From: Setophaga petechia
Lineage: Eukaryota; Chordata; Aves; Passeriformes; Parulidae
Assembly: GCA_024362935.1 (NCBI GenBank)
Contig: JANCRA010000019.1
Span: 6,754,501 to 6,818,500 of the forward strand
DNA length: 64,000 nucleotides
Direction of reading: 5' to 3'
The notes under the pieces were generated by a model that was not told the DNA's origin, did not search any database, and worked only from the letters and a program-made list of their open reading frames with translations. Below are positions 23,263 to 35,725 of the stretch, piece by piece; position 1 is the first letter of the stretch; each line of letters begins with the position of its first letter. The translations under genes were made by a program, and so were the position numbers.

Positions 23263-26200
23263 TGAGAACTGAAATGGACTCTAGTTCAAGATCTCAGATA
23301 TTCTCAGTTTCTTCTGATAAAGGATCCAGTAACGATAACAACTCAAATGATAACAACTCAGATTCTTCCTATGTTCTTGACAGCCATAAAGGGATAGGAG
23401 GAAATCGGTCAGTTACTGATGAAGACTTACCTGTGGCACAGTATCAAGACGACATTGAGAAGTCTGTCCATGTTAACCAAGATGGCAGTATCACAGTGGA
23501 AATGAAAGTTCGATTCAAAATTAAAGAGGAAGAAACCATTAAGTGGACAACCACCGTAAGTCGTGCTGGCCTTTCTGATGACAAAAATGTCTCCATTTGC
23601 AATTCTTCTGCAATGCATGTGGAAGACTGTTCATCCAAAGTAAATACATCAGACTGCATAAATCCAAAAGATGCTCCATTTTTGAAGAGCTGCAATAAAG
23701 GAGAAGAAGACTCGTTACAGCAATGCAATGAGGAAGTGTCAGAAAAAGAATCAGAATCTGATTTGAAAACTGCTGATTGTAATGTCTCTGAGATGAACAA
23801 TTCTGCAGATTTAGATGTAAGCAATGTACCCGAGGAAAATATCAAGCCTCGCTTTTATAGGCCTCCCACCCCTGGGCCAAGGCGTGTTAGACAAAAGAAA
23901 GCAGTAGTTGAAAGTGTCACCTTGGTATCTGAGAAAGAGGTTCAAGAGAAGACAATAGAACAGTTTTCCTACAGTGAGGAAGTAGAGAATGGAGAAAAAA
24001 CATCTGAGTATTGCATGGTAGCTCATTCAAGCAGAAAAAAATCAAGTGTCAGTAATCCAAAGTTTAATGAGATGGGTGGCAATGGTTTATTAAAGCTGTC
24101 TTCAGAAAATGTAAAGGAAGAAATGCTTTTTAAAGTAAGCCACAAAAGTAGTGAGTTAATAGAAACCACAAATAGGAAGACATTAGAAGTGCCTAATGAG
24201 GATGAATTGGTACAGAATATATTGGAGAAATCAGTTGTGGAACAGGGTACATACAGTAGTTTAGTATCAACCTCCAAAGCTGACATCAGTAGTTTCATGC
24301 CATCGTCAAAAACTTACCAGACAGCTAGGCCAGGTACTGCAGATCACATCCATAAGTCATGTGATATTAAACAAATAAAAAGATCAGTGAGTTCTTTCAT
24401 TACATATTCAGAATTATGTCAGTCAAAAGAAGAAATAAAATGCCAAGCTGCTGATTTAGTAGGTATTTCTCAAGATTCAGTACATTCAGCCTGTGCTGGA
24501 CATAGCCAGATGAAAATGATGGCACCTCCACGCAGTAAGAGTCCTTCTGAGAAAGTAAATCAAACAACTGGGTTCTTTTCTACTGTTACTGAAAGTGAGA
24601 ATCAAACCAGTGCCACGACTGAATCTATGAGGACAACACCCATTGAGAACAACGAGTCTGCATCATCCTTCACCAAAAAGAAAAAGAAGAAAAGAAAATC
24701 TTCGAGCTTTCTAGAGCAAGATACATATGAAAGTCAAAAGCATCAAGAAATTTCAGGGCTAATTAGAAGTGAGGGACTGCATATCACACAGGATTCCACA
24801 CCAGAGGCAATGGATAAATATTCTGAAATGCCTCAGAAAAACGGATCTGAGTATTTTGTAAAAAACAATGATGGATCTGCCAATTCAGACAGAACCATAA
24901 ATCCTGAAGATGACTTTGATCACCAGGATTCAGTGGAACAAAATGGATCATCGTCATCTAACAAAAAAAAAGGAAGTAATAACAAGAAGTTACCAAAGGT
25001 AAAATTGAAATCAGGCAAAAAAAGCAGTATCATTTCATCTGCAAAGAGTGAAGATGGTCTAAAGACAGCTGATTCAAACAATGAATCTGAACACAATCAG
25101 GATACACTTAGTACTGAGAAAGAAGGAGCACATCTTATGACCAGTTCTTTCAAACAGACACCTGAATCATTATTGATTTCAAAACCATTGTCAGAAGTGC
25201 CAAAACATCTTACCTTGGAAAAAGAAAAGGAAAAGAATAATTTGGATCATTTTCTCTCAAAGAAAGAGAAAAAGCAAAAGATGATGAAGAAAAATCTAGG
25301 TAAAGGTGTAAATAAGAAAAATGTGTTAGAGAGTGTCATTACACTAGAGGCTCTAAACCAGGAGGATTTTCAAGAGAAGGTTGTTGAGCATTCACGTGAA
25401 AACTATGTCCAAACTTGGCTGAAAAATTCTTTCACAAATTCTGTCTTACCCCCTATAAAGAAAAAAGAAGGGACTATAGAGAATAACAATGCCTGTTCTT
25501 TTCCTGAAAATACTGATGCTTCTATAGAAAAAGAAGCTAGATTTATCACAAATAATGTGCATGTAACTGAAAATACACATCTACCTGAAGATAATCTAAC
25601 AAAAAACCCTTTAAAACCTATTGGTAAATTGAGAGTTTCAGAAGACTTAGCCAAAGATTCAGATGAAGGACAATCTGACTCTTTGATTCATTCTAATACA
25701 TCTATACTAGAAGAAGCCAACTATTTACTAAAGTCGGAATTTCATCAGGATAGCAAGCTGCATTTGTTTCATGAAGCACATGACAATGATAAAAAGATGG
25801 CAGAAGTTGACATTCAAGTTACCAACCTATGTCAAAGAAAAAGATCTGAGGTTGCTGTTCAAGCTGATTGCACAATTGTAAGTGAGAAAATTGGAATTGA
25901 AGTTCAGAATAATTGCATGTCTAGCATGTTGCTGCATGAACTTCAATCAGCCTTGCTTGGTCTGCAGAAAGGACGTAGTGGATGCATTGGAAAATCTTGC
26001 AGCTTTTCAGATCTTTCTCCTGCAGCTTTTGGTTCTTCCTCCAATGCTCTCTTAGCTTGGCTACTTTTACTGAATCTGAGAGAGAGTTTGATTGGGACAA
26101 TCACAGATGATATGCAAAAAAATGCCTGTAGCTGTTCTGAAATATTTACGCAGTTAAAATGTCTGAAACAAACTGCAACTACAGAACAAGCTGATGAGCT

Positions 26201-28820
26201 GAAGGCCATCTTCTCACATCTCCAACAATCAACAGAAAATAACTCAATACACTTCAGGAAGGAACTTGAAAAGCAGGGCTCCACACATGAGAATGTGCCC
26301 ACATCTGAAATTCCTGATGATACACATCTGCATAAACATGAAGAATCAGTTGAGCCTTGTACTGTGATGGACAGTGTCATTTCTGAAGATGCTCTAAAAT
26401 TAACTGGGGAATCAGAAAGCTGTTTTGATATAGAGAGGGATCTTTGTAAAGAATCAGGTACTTTAGACATGACTGCTCCCGAAACACTAGATGGTCAATT
26501 TGCCAATACTAATTCAAATACCTGCAGCCTTCCATCAGCTATAGAGACACCAGAAAGAAATGAAGAAATGCCTGGTAGCCTATATGAAAAAACTCAAGAT
26601 ATATCATTCACTAATGAAGAGTCAGAATCTTCAGTAGAACCTAACTCCACAGTTCATAGTGTAGCTTCTAATGATAACAATTGCATTTTAGATCAGGATA
26701 CTTCTGAGTTAGAAGGAGAAAAAAGCATTGTACCTGTTAGTAGTGATAAAAGTGAAGATGAGGATGTTGATACAAAGTCATCAGATATTGACAAAACCCT
26801 TAAAAACCAATTTACATTAGATGCTGAAACCTCTCTAGAATATAATAATGAGGATTATTCTGTACAGGGTGACAATGAAGATGCAGAAATATCTGAGGAA
26901 ACCTCTGAGAGGTTATCCACAGTCTCTCCATTATCATTTCGTTATGAATCAAAGCAAGTTACAGAATGTGACATGGCCGAAGGAGAACAGAAATTGCAAG
27001 TAGAACTGGAGAATAAAATATGTTCTGACAGCTCTCAATTAAAAAAATGCTTAAAAAGCCCTGCTACTTCAGACTGGTCAGATTACAGACCAGATACTGA
27101 AGAGAGTGATAATAACATTAGAGCGTCCAGTGACTTGACCAATGAAAGTGGAGAGGAAGCACTTGAAAAACATTATAATACTGGCTATGTCAAGAGAACT
27201 ATTGAAAGACTCTATGGCAAGACAGAAGCTTCATTTAAGCCCGACTTTCACAAAGGATTTCCTTATATGTCGAAGGTATTTCAAGCAGATACTGAAGGAT
27301 TCCACTCTGCAGTGGGAGAAAAAATAATTTATTTTTCTCAAGAATCTATGTCTTGTTCTGCACAGAGATTTTCACATTCCTCACTACCATCACAAGAATA
27401 TCCAGTAAAAATAAACAAAGATGACAATATATCAAGAAAAGAAAATACTCCTTTACCAACACCACAATCTGCTCTTAACAGAGAAGAGACAAGTTATGCT
27501 AATGACTGTTTAGGGGAATCTCCAAATCAACATTGTCAACCTAGCATTCAGGCTAGTGAAGATGAGGGAATATTGATAGATAAAGGCAAATGGCTTCTGA
27601 AAGAAAATCATTTGATAAGAAGGTCACCACCTGAACAGATTGGAATGTATGGTAATTTGGATACAACGTCAATTGAAAGTGATGAAGTCCCTTACTCTCA
27701 CTTTGGCAACCTGGATCAGTACCCTGCCCTTGATGAGATCCCTTCTTCAGAACTAGAAGACATGGTAAAACCCCCTGAAAATTTTTGCAGCTACTTCAAT
27801 ATGCCTCATAATAGTGATTCAGACCCCTTTCAGGATGAGTCAAATACAAAAGGCAAGCCTGGTCGCAATGGCAAGATCCTTCCTGCACCAAACAAAGACA
27901 AGACCAATTCATCAACCATAGTAGGTTCTACTTCCACACAGGCTGACACCAATTTTCCAGCCTTTTCATCTGTAGAATTTAGATTGCCTGATAACAAGGT
28001 GCATCCTTTGGAAAATCCTCCAAATGCTGTACCCATACAGTCTCAGCCAACTAGTGTTAGTAATGTTGATAGAAGTGCTCTTCGTGAAGAAGATTCTCTG
28101 GATAGACTCCATGCAATATGTGGCCAACATTGTCCAATACTGATGGTAACAGTGACACCAATTAATGAGGAACAGAGAGGGTATGCCTACCAAAAGGCAT
28201 CTGATATTGAGAACCAGCTGGGTCATTATTTGTTGGCCAAAAAGAATAAACATTTCGAATGGTCAGGTCAAGACCTGACAGACAAAAATGATCTTGTAAC
28301 TTTGAAGAATAACTCTATCAATAAGATTGTCAATAATATCTTTAATAGGTTTTATGCTGATAACACCTTAGATTTTATTAGTAACTTCGGGATACTTGGA
28401 TCCTCAACTTTGAAAGACACAAAGGTTTTAGGAGAGTTACATATTACAGAGGATATGAATGAAAACCCCATGGAAGCCAGAAATTGTCTAAATAGTGTAT
28501 CCAAACACATACCCAGTGATCTTGTCACAGGCACAGATACTGAGCTACCCAATGGAAAGACAAAAAAAAGTCAAACCTTAAGAATAAATTTAATTTACAT
28601 TGTTGGAGAAAAATGTTCTCCCATGTTGGCAGATTCAGCAGAAACCTGTCACTCTGAAACATTTCTGAAGTGTGACACTTCCTTAAATAGCACTGAACAT
28701 AAAGCCTCTGAAAATCTGAAAAACAAAAATGCGTTTTCTACAGAAGAAGACAAAGAAGAAGTAGTTTGCTCTTCTACAATGAACAGTGGAAATAGTAAAG
28801 ATGAGAAAGACTTGGAATAA
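23263..28820 (+). CDS. RP1: RP1 exon 4: large terminal exon
   Basis: 5,558 nt, open throughout, encoding residues 271-2122 and a TAA stop. The human protein is 2,156 residues. The junction reads K-M-R-T-E-M-D-SSSRSQ against human K-I-S-T-H-M-S-SSSRSQ, so the acceptor at 23261-23262 is secure. Conserved islands sit in a fast-changing, Ser/Glu/Lys-rich and probably disordered chain: KEEETIKWTTTVS, then RFYRPPTPGPRRVRQKK (from about residue 467), ALLAWLLLLNL, SPATSDWSDYRPDTEES, VKRTIERLYGK (about 1580), ILIDKGKWLLKENHLIR, EVPYSHFGNLDQYPALDE, YFNMPHNSDSDPF and LHAICGQHCPIL (about 1886). A Lys run (TKKKKKKRKSS) lies near residue 742. The last residues (KDEKDLE) differ from the human end. In people, truncations in this exon cause retinitis pigmentosa. 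This copy is intact. Confidence 0.97.
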
Positions 28821-30590
28821 AGATCTTGGACTTTCCATTACATTAGATTAGTGAAAACATCTTCAGAAAAAAAATAAACCAACTAAATAATAAACTACTG
28901 TATGGCACAACCAGTAAAACTCCCAGTGTGAATAACTAGGTAAAAATAAGTCACAATTGTATATCAGTGCTGAAATACAAATATTAATTAATTTTGTATG
29001 GGAATCACTGTATGAAGAAAAGTTGTACTTCCAAGGCAGTGATTTCTTGGCTAGGAAACAGTTTTTCTGTGAAGTATTATCTTTTAAGAGGTAGTGGCGT
29101 ACCAATAATCTAATTTTAGAGAAATGTTGGCTGCTTTTTTTTTAACCGAGAACTGAAATTTGAAATACCTGCCCAAGATTTTTATATTCTAGGACATTTG
29201 AGAAGGAGTTTGAAAACTGCCTTTCAGTAGAAATGCTTTTCCCAGAAGAAAATCAACAGATACGCTTAATTTAAAATGGAAAGTAGGAAATACTATCCAA
29301 ATGCTGTAATACACTAACAAGTAGGAAACAGAAGTCATGTTAATTTTACATACATATACATTATAAAACTGCTGTTTGAGGTTTTAAAGGCCAGTTGCAG
29401 AATATGTATGTAAGTAAATAGATTTTTCCATGTAGGATCATCCAGACACCAAATAAGGATGCCTATTCAACTCAGAGGACACCAGAAAAGGGGCATATTT
29501 AGGAACTGAGAACTGAGACTGTTTGCAATGGACTTCCTGACTGCTGTTGCCATATTTCCTTCTGAGACAGCACCACTTAACTATTTAAATTGTTCTACAT
29601 ATACTGAAAGTTTTAGTTGTGTGTTCTAACTTAACCTCTGTCTATACTTTAGAGATTGTCTTTGTGGTTTTGTTTTGGGTTTTTTCCTGTCTTTGTTTAA
29701 TTTTTTTTTGTAAATATGTTATATTTTGAGAATCCAAGGCATATGCAATATGTTCCAGGGTCTTTCAATCTGTTGTTAGAGTTATTTTGGATACCTGTTT
29801 ACAGCATTTTTTAATACTGCATGTATGTAGTAAGCACCTATATATGGTTTACAATTTTCAGTAAATTGGAAAATATTTAATGTATATTGTGATTAGGGTG
29901 AGTGTTTCAGTTTTTTTGGTTAGATTTTAATTCTTAATACTGCACAGTACCCCCTCTTCATTGTTAATGAAGTCAGAGGTATACCTGAAAAAAGAAGGTG
30001 CTGCTTTTCAGGTAGAGAATGAGAATTTGGCCATTCTGTACTCTTGAATACTCTGTCTAGAATAACTAGTGTGTACATGCTGTGATAAGCCCTGGGTCAT
30101 GATCCTTTGGTTATCCAGATTGGGGACCCAATAAAAGTCTGACGCAAATTCCTCTTGGCCCAGAGACTTTGATTGTGTCTGTGTGGGACAGAAGGCACGT
30201 GGAAGGGAAGTAGAAGTTGGATGTGAAGCAAAAGGGGTTTGTAGCACAGGTAGGAAACCTAGAAGGACTCAGTTTTTTTTTAGAAGTCCAGTGGCTGATA
30301 TATTTCTCCCTAAATGAATGTTATATTTCTGTTTGAAGTGGTGTATACTATGTAATAAACGAATGTTATAACTCTAAAACAAGATGTATTGTCTAATGTA
30401 TTTCACACCAGATAGCTGTGTTTTATTTCCTATACTGCCCTTGTTTCTGACATTCTTCTGTCTATCTCCACTTCTTTTGGTGTCCTCCTTCACTTGTTTT
30501 AGAACTGCTGTAAGTGAAGAGTCTCAACTGGTATGTTTTCATCCCTTTACATGTTGATACAGAAATAAAACATTTGTTTGAAAAATGCAA
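28821..30590 (+). other. RP1: RP1 3' UTR with candidate poly(A) signals
   Basis: Follows the exon 4 stop. AATAAA hexamers occur at 28873-28878, 30354-30359 and 30564-30569. The two later ones have T/G-rich sequence downstream and are the more plausible ends. No second large frame is present. The true cleavage site cannot be told from sequence alone. Confidence 0.55.
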
Positions 30591-31024
30591 CCTGAAATTG
30601 CTAGAATCCATCTGAATGTCATACGGCACTCTGTGCTGTAAATGTCTAAATTATAGGTGAGTTAACAGCTATATATGTTTTCAACATTCACAGTCTTTCT
30701 GCTGGATTCACAGCACTCTGTGCTGCATTCACAACACCTCAGTGTTTCCAGATCAAGGCCTTTAATCAGATCCTTATTACTGAGTTACTGAGGATTACTG
30801 AGCAAACTAAGCACTCGAAACATGAGATGTGAGGTACTCCCTCAGGATACAATTAGCAGAGACCACAGTAAGTGGTGAAATGAATATTAACTGAAAGACT
30901 TGGTTTTTATTTCTGTTAGCTGAAAGAGAAGGAATAAAATGGTCACCTCAGAGCAGGACAAAAGGTTGACAGTGAGATGTACCATACTGTCATGGAGTTT
31001 ATCTATTCATTAGTGGTACAGGGA

Positions 31025-31262
31025 AGATCAGAGAATTGTGAAATCATTTAGGTTAGAAAAGATCTCTGACTCCAACCATTAACCCAGAATTGCAAAGTCC
31101 ACCATTAAGCCATGTCCCCAGGTGCTGTATATACACATCTTCTAAATAGTTTCAGGGTTGGTGACTCAACAGTTCCCTGGACAGCCTCCAATGCTTGACA
31201 ACTCTTTCAGTGAAGTGATTTTTCCTATCCAATCTGAAATCCAATCTAAACCCTCCCTGGTG
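31025..31262 (-). mobile_element. CR1 LINE fragment, reverse orientation
   Basis: Begins 'agagaattgtgaaatcattt' and continues through 'aaaagatctctgactccaac', 'gccatgtccccaggtgc' and 'ggtgactcaacagttccctg', the reversed order of a CR1 3' region. It is diverged. Confidence 0.8.
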
Positions 31263-32108
31263 CAACTTGAAGCAAAAATAGAGAATATCAGGTGTCTGAG
31301 ATGCACAGATAAAACAAAATTGTTTTCATGGTTAAGAGTGGAGAAGGCTGAAGAGAGAACTTCACAATGCTAGAGGAACATACTGATTGACAGAGGCAAG
31401 AACACCATGAGGAGTAATATGAGCTACTTTAATAGGATAGAAAAGCATTCAGCAAGCATTTTGGGATTTATAGAGAGTATGCCATACATCTGGAAGGAAT
31501 TCAGCTTTATCTTGCCATAATTTAAGAAGAAACAGCCAACATAACATATAGATCACAGTTGCAGGGACTCTCAGTTTATCTGGTTTAGCTGCTTGCTAGA
31601 GGGAAACTACACAATTAGATAACCAATTCCACGTTATTACTAAATCTCATTTTAAATCTTTTTCTCTGTAGTCATTACAGCTCCTACTAGAGAGATAGTC
31701 TAGAGCTTGACTCCTGCTTCCGACTCCTGCTTCTGTCATGAATGTTTTCTAGTTTCCATCCTCAGCCTACTCGTGGTTAGTTTATATACACGTGTCCCAA
31801 AGCCATCACTGTAATTTACTTAGAAAAGTCTTTTTCCTCCTTGGTATCCATCAACAAAATCAGACATTTTCTCAAGTTTTCTCCTATATAAATATTTTCT
31901 CAATTTCCTCTAATCTTCTGAAATGCATAAGGCAAATTTCTCATAATTATAAGGATGTTAGAGGAAAAGAAGACCATTTAATTGTTCAATGTATCACTAT
32001 TAAACAAGTACCTTGACTTTTATAGCACTAATGTTATAAAATATCATTAATCTAATTGCAGTGTTGATCCACTGTAAGAGTTATGGCAAATATTTAATAC
32101 AATTTTCT

Positions 32109-32290
32109 CAACTTGTGTCACAGATTAGTCCCAGTCAGAACTAAGCCCCACTCAGCTGCTTGCTTACTTTCCCATCAGTGGGATTGGAGAGAGTAAAAGA
32201 GAGAAGACTCATGGGTTGAGATAAAGATTAATAGGTAAAGAAAAAGGTGCACACACAAGCAAAGCAAAACAAGGCATTCAATTCTGCTAA
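32109..32290 (+). mobile_element. ERVL-type LTR-related fragment
   Basis: Contains 'cagctgcttgcttac', 'catgggttgagataaag' and 'caagcaaagcaaaacaagg', a block common in avian ERVL LTRs. It shares the 'gggttgagataaag' core with 3690-4570. It directly abuts a reverse CR1 fragment, so one element may have inserted into or beside the other. Confidence 0.5.
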
Positions 32291-32294
32291 TTTC

Positions 32295-32740
32295 AGCTGA
32301 ATGAATGGTTTGGGTTGCAAGAAGCCTTAAGATCTATCTAGTTCCACCCCCACTGCAGTGGTCAGAGACACCTTCCAAGACTCCATCAATCACTTCCAGA
32401 GATGAGGTATCCACTGTTTCTCTGGTCAAAATATTCCAGTGCCATACCACCTTCACAGTGAAGAATTTTTCCCTAATATCTAATCTAAAACTGTTCTCTT
32501 TCGGTTTGGAGCCATTGCCCTTCTTCCTGTTATTACGTGCTCTTGTAAATAGTCTCTCTCCATCTTTCCTGTAGGCTCCCTTCAGTTACTGGAAGGCCAC
32601 CTTGAAGCTTTTTCTTTTCCAGGCTGAATAAACCTGATTCTCTCAGACTTTCTTCCTAGCAGAGGTTCTTCATCTCTCTGATCAGCTTGCTGGCCCCCTC
32701 TGGATTTTCTCCAACAGATCAATGTCCTTCCTGTGCTGGT
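32295..32740 (-). mobile_element. CR1 LINE fragment, reverse orientation
   Basis: Carries 'gatctatctagttccaccc', 'gtggtcagagacaccttcca', 'ttttccctaatatctaatct', 'gaccccctctggattttctcc'-like sequence and 'caatgtccttcctgtgctg', a long reversed CR1 3' segment. The plus-strand frame at 32305-32574 is repeat-derived. Confidence 0.85.
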
Positions 32741-33224
32741 AAAGCTTCAGTGTGTTCCAAACAAGCTGCTACATCTGTGTAGTTGATCACACCTTTGCAG
32801 AGATACAGATCCTTTCTTAAACAGTTCTTCTCCAGCAGAGCTAATTTGCTTTCAGGGTCCCTAATGTTTGAAGTGATGAGTGTCAAAGCTGTCATTACAC
32901 AGCACTGCATTGAGCAGAGCTGATATTTCCAAAGCAAGGAGAATCCCATATTTAATACAATATTTCAAAACTGTGTTTGAAAGGTGATATACATTCATTC
33001 AAATTTGGTCATATAGGACATTTAGAATAAAAGATATAAATACAACCTGACATTTCTTGTCATGCCAAACATAGGAAATTCATTATTTGCCTGCTGTAAT
33101 TTTGTGAAACACATATTTCTGTATTCATTGACATGCTATTACTTAGAATTTTGATTACCAAAATGCATTTGATTTAAGAATCTTGAGTTTAAGTAATTCA
33201 GCAAGTCTTTTTATCTTTTGATAG

Positions 33225-33388
33225 CTAGGAAATGGAATGTGTCAGTTCTCACCAGTGATGTACCATCTGCAGGAACAAGCTCAAAGGTTTATATTGCATT
33301 GTATGGGGATCGTGGCAGTTCAGGTCCTATTTTTCTTGATGGAGAGAAGGGAAAATTATTTCAGAGAGGCAATGAAGACATCTTCACA
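33225..33388 (+). CDS. RP1: PLAT domain 1, first exon (RP1 long-form exon A)
   Basis: 164 nt after acceptor ttttgatag, ending at a consensus GTAAGT donor. Entered in phase 1 and left in phase 0. It reads RKWNVSVLTSD, then AGTSSKVYIALYGDRGSSGP, ending in NEDIFT. The pattern W-x-V-x-V-x-T, AGT-x-x-x-V-x-I-x-L-x-G-x-x-G-x-(S/T)GP is the N-terminal half of a PLAT/LH2 (lipoxygenase homology) domain, best known in repeated form from LOXHD1. The split first codon (A plus CT) joins to the phase-1 end of RP1 exon 3. There is no upstream start codon in good context, so it is an internal exon. Assignment to RP1 rather than an unknown neighbouring gene is inferred from phase, strand and distance. Confidence 0.85.
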
Positions 33389-34304
33389 GTAAGTAATATA
33401 TATTCATTTTGTTGCCCTCTTGCTTCCTGCCAGATCGCATGACATTTCAAACTCTATGTGATAAAATGGCAGGTTTTTGTATGTTGCTCATATCTAGAAA
33501 TGAGAAACAAGACTTTAATGTAGAGCTAAATTTAGTATCCTTTCCCAATCACTTATCCAAAGCTCATTTGATTCAACATGCTTATTGCCCGGTGAAGAAT
33601 TACTGTTTTATTTGCATTGTGCCCAAGAAAATACCTAGAAACATACAACAATAGATACTTCTTTAGTTTGCAAATTTGAAGCGGGGCTACAATATTAAAA
33701 ATTAAATGAGGAAGTGAAGAATTAGGATATGGAGTAAAATTTTAACCTTGTTAAACCCCTGCTGCTTTATTGAAATAGTGGCAAATTTTTCACCTGTAAT
33801 AAATCTATCTGAAACTGCTTCTGCTTCCAGTTACACAAACAAATTCTTCCTCAATTGACTAATTATATGGTGGTGATTTAGGTGAGCCAGACTAGGTCCT
33901 TTATCATAATCTGCACAGCTTGTGTGTGTACATAGGATTGTCAGGGGTTGTCTACAGGTGTCTGCGACAGGGCCATATGACAAACAGGTGCTTCCATCAT
34001 TAGTAACCAGTGTAGCAACTCCCCTTCTGAGAAAAGGTGTTTGATGCCAGCCCTGATAAAGAACTCACCTTTGCCACAATCACCCTGTAGATGTTTGGGA
34101 TGCAGGAAGTGCAGCTCTTATCCCTTTTCTCAGGAGAATCCAGCACCCCTGATACAGAATGTCATTCTCCATCCGTGATATCAAAAGCAGCCAGTTTGAA
34201 AGGAGTGGATAAAACAAGTAAGCAGGTTCTGAGAGTTTGAAAGACCCTCTTCACTACAGATGTTGTTGGCTGTTTCCTGTTGCCATTACTGAAATTAATT
34301 TCAC

Positions 34305-34333
34305 CATTTAAAAGTCGTGATGACTTTTAAATG
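34305..34333. repeat. Perfect 12-bp-arm inverted repeat
   Basis: CATTTAAAAGTC (34305-34316) and its exact reverse complement (34322-34333), separated by gtgat. It is intronic and of unknown meaning. Confidence 0.85.
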
Positions 34334-35354
34334 CAAAATATGGAGGACAATCTTATTGTTTGAGATCTAAGATTCCCCTGTCAGGCAAGTACCCACAGCA
34401 CTAAATACAATTAAGGAGAACCTACTCTGAAATGTGTAGAAAGACAAAAGGCTCTCTGAGTGCACTGTATTTGCACATAACTGTGGTCTGTCCTCACTGC
34501 TCTGCCTCTTTATCATTTATAACACTGAGTTCAGGGGAATTCATGATACAGGTAGCTCAGTTCACACCCTTCTATGCAATGTCAATGAAAACACGAAAAT
34601 TAATTCTACGGAAAACAAGGAGAGAAAATCAAGCCTACATTATAAAAAACAATTTATACAGTGAGGAAGGAAGACTGATGGTGTACTTCCAGTTCCTTGA
34701 GGATAAGCTTTCTATTTCTACACTTAAGTTCATAGTAAAGTTGTTTGAATAACCTTCACACAAAGTTATTCCCTCAGTGCCCTGTTATCTGTACTGGACA
34801 TATTCATCCAGCCTGCTCAAAAGCTAATCTTTCAAATACAGCTTTTTAACTTGATTTAATTGAAATTTTTTATAAAAAGAAGCATCAGAGTTGAACACAA
34901 TTGTTTCCAAAAAATTGTCAAGCATACAGTCCTGAAGGGGTAGGGAGAAACTCAGAGGTATATGGGAGCAAAAATAATTTTGGAGCAGGTCACTAGTGTA
35001 GATGCTAAATTGAGACAGGTTTTATGGTCAAGACACTTGCTTTTTAGTCATACATATGGTCTCTATTCATCTCCCACTGAGGCAAATATTCAGCCAGGAA
35101 TTACTACAGCAACTTCCTGAAGATATTTAAATGGGATTGGCAGGCCAGTGGGATTTTTGAGGGCTGTCTTTTAGAAGACCAGAATGTCTAAGGATTATCT
35201 GAAGTAAAATATATTGGAAAGGCTTGCTTAAATGTCAGGATATTTACTTCCTTGACTCAAAAGTCTCACCTTACAGTTGCTAAATGAATTTCTGTTGCAT
35301 GTCTTGTCTTTTTCACAAATGTTCTGGGTTTCATTAGTTGTGTTTCTTTTACAG

Positions 35355-35441
35355 GTCAATACTAGGAACATAGGACACCTCTACAAAATCCGTATAGGAC
35401 ATACAAATGCAGGAAACTCCCCTGCCTGGCATTGCAAAGAG
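35355..35441 (+). CDS. RP1: PLAT domain 1, second exon (exon B)
   Basis: 87 nt (29 codons), phase 0 to phase 0, between acceptor tttcttttacag and donor GAG followed by GTAAAA. It reads VNTRNIGHLYKIRIGHTNAG and closes AWHCKE. The IGHLYKIRIGHxNxG-W pattern is the middle strand pair and conserved Trp of a PLAT domain, and it continues directly from the IFT end of the previous exon. The equivalent exon is found again at 63469-63558 with the same two phase-0 borders, which suggests that whole exons were copied along with the domain. Confidence 0.85.
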
Positions 35442-35725
35442 GTAAAAGCAGTGAGAAAGAATTTTATCTGTCCAAAAACAGTCACTATGATAGTGGATTT
35501 AAAATATGAGTAAGAAAAAAAAAACCTCTGTGATTATATTAGTCTCATCAAATGCTTTCACCTTCATTTAAAGGATTACTTATGAAGAAATGGTTTTGTG
35601 TGAAATTAAAGCAGCTTATGATGTCTGGGTTGCCTGTTTGCAATTTAATACATTACATTTCTTCAAAAATATGTGGCTGGGCAGCAAGGAAGACTGCTTA
35701 ACTTAGCTGCTATAGTCTGGGTCTT

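Larger units (their letters stand above)
30591..33224 (+). other. Non-coding sequence between RP1 exon 4 and the PLAT exons
   Basis: Holds two reverse CR1 fragments and one ERV-related block, listed separately. No exon-like open segment with matching splice sites was found. In the long-isoform model this is part of an intron of about 12.8 kb reaching from 20444 to 33224. Confidence 0.6.
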
